NCBI GenBank assembly: GCA_028289725.1
Contig: JANQOH010000195.1
Coordinates: forward strand, 1 to 21,886
DNA from: Alphaproteobacteria bacterium
GTDB lineage: Bacteria; Pseudomonadota; Alphaproteobacteria; UBA7887
DNA length: 21,886 nt
Reading direction: 5' to 3'
Below the pieces are notes generated by a model. That model had not been told where the DNA came from. It ran no database searches and saw nothing but the letters and a program-made list of their open reading frames with translations. A program made the translations under genes and the position numbers. Positions 21,337 through 21,886 of the stretch are shown piece after piece; positions within the stretch are counted from its first letter, which is position 1; each line of letters starts with the position of its first letter.

Positions 21337-21886
21337 ATGAAAGAAGTTTGCCGGGGTTTGCAGTTTCCCGAAGGGCCAATCGCGATGTCGGACGGTTCGG
21401 TGATTCTGGTCGAAATCAAGGCTGGCGCACTGACGCGGGTCAATCCCGATGGCTCGAAAGACGTGATCGCCGATTGTGGTGGCGGGCCGAACGGCGCGGC
21501 GGTCGGCCCTGATGGCCGCGTCTATGTCTGCAACAATGGCGGTTTCCAGTGGATGAAGGACGGGCCGTTTACGCGCCCCGGCGACGGCCTGGCTGAGGAC
21601 TATCAAGGCGGCAGCATCCAAGCGGTCGACGTCAAAAACGGTGCCGTCGAAACGCTCTATACCGCGTGCGGCGACAACCCGCTCAATGGCCCGAACGACA
21701 TCGTCTTCGACGCGCAGGGCGGTTTCTACTTCACCGATCTCGGCAAACGGCGCGGCCGGTCGATGGATCGCGGCGCGGTCTATTACGCGCAACCCGACGG
21801 CAGCAGAATCACCGAGGTCGTGTTTCCGATCGAAACGCCGAACGGCATCGGTCTTTCCGCCGACGAAAAAACGCTCTACGTCGCCG
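21337..21886 (+). CDS. SMP-30/gluconolactonase/LRE-like protein, N-terminal part (3' end outside window)
   Basis: 183 codons are visible and the frame is open at the right edge, so it is truncated by the window. Features of the six-bladed SMP-30 propeller are clear: GLQFPEGPIAM with the metal-binding Glu12, GGGPNGAAVGPDGRVYV (48-64), NPLNGPNDIVFDAQGGFYFTD (114-134, with the metal-ligand Asn of GPND at 120), and TPNGIGLSADEKTLYV (167-182, with Asp176 as the likely metal ligand). The family hydrolyses lactones such as gluconolactone. GGGGGAGA lies before ATG 21337. Placed 37 bp after the TetR gene, it may be in the same transcript. Confidence 0.9.
   Translation, partial: MKEVCRGLQFPEGPIAMSDGSVILVEIKAGALTRVNPDGSKDVIADCGGGPNGAAVGPDGRVYVCNNGGFQWMKDGPFTRPGDGLAEDYQGGSIQAVDVKNGAVETLYTACGDNPLNGPNDIVFDAQGGFYFTDLGKRRGRSMDRGAVYYAQPDGSRITEVVFPIETPNGIGLSADEKTLYVA

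Overview
The window is a GC-rich chromosomal segment, most likely from an alphaproteobacterium. That placement is an inference from base composition, gene repertoire (RraA-like protein, crotonase, SOUL lipoprotein, PQQ dehydrogenase, SMP-30 protein) and an intergenic inverted repeat of a style common in that class. I see no rRNA, tRNA, CRISPR array, transposase or phage gene. Coding density is high, most genes are short single-enzyme units, and the strand switches often, as expected of an accessory-metabolism region.

Left part (1-4843). The 3' end of an RraA-like gene is followed by a short-chain dehydrogenase on the + strand. Then come a four-helix membrane protein and a small cysteine-rich lipoprotein on the - strand, an outer-membrane beta-barrel protein and a GNAT acetyltransferase on the + strand, and a metallo-beta-lactamase-fold hydrolase on the - strand.

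Middle part (4061-12213). A block of four - strand genes encodes the MBL-fold hydrolase, a SAM methyltransferase, a crotonase-family protein and a 976-residue three-domain protein (GNAT + FAD-linked oxidase + methyltransferase). The last is the most unusual protein in the window. An aldo/keto reductase is divergent from it, and a CPA2-type antiporter is convergent with the reductase.

Right-middle part (12488-16032). Three tightly spaced + strand genes encode a secreted PEBP-like protein, a methyltransferase and an exported protein that looks like the isolated periplasmic P1 region of SecD without SecD's later membrane helices. They are followed by a SOUL-family lipoprotein (-) and an unusually long HU-like DNA-binding protein (+).

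Right part (16259-21886). A FabG-like reductase (-) and a secreted PQQ-type dehydrogenase (+) diverge from an intergenic region that holds a long inverted repeat. A stand-alone Rnl2-like RNA ligase (-) follows, then an NmrA-like NAD(P)-binding protein (-) divergent from a TetR regulator (+). The roughly 70 bp between the last two is filled with three TTGACAC-type operator palindromes, one of which covers the TetR start codon. An SMP-30/gluconolactonase-like gene runs off the right edge.

The best candidates for something undescribed are the three-domain fusion at 6878-9808, the SecD-P1-only protein at 13740-14765 in its small gene set, and the triple-operator regulatory region at 20651-20707.
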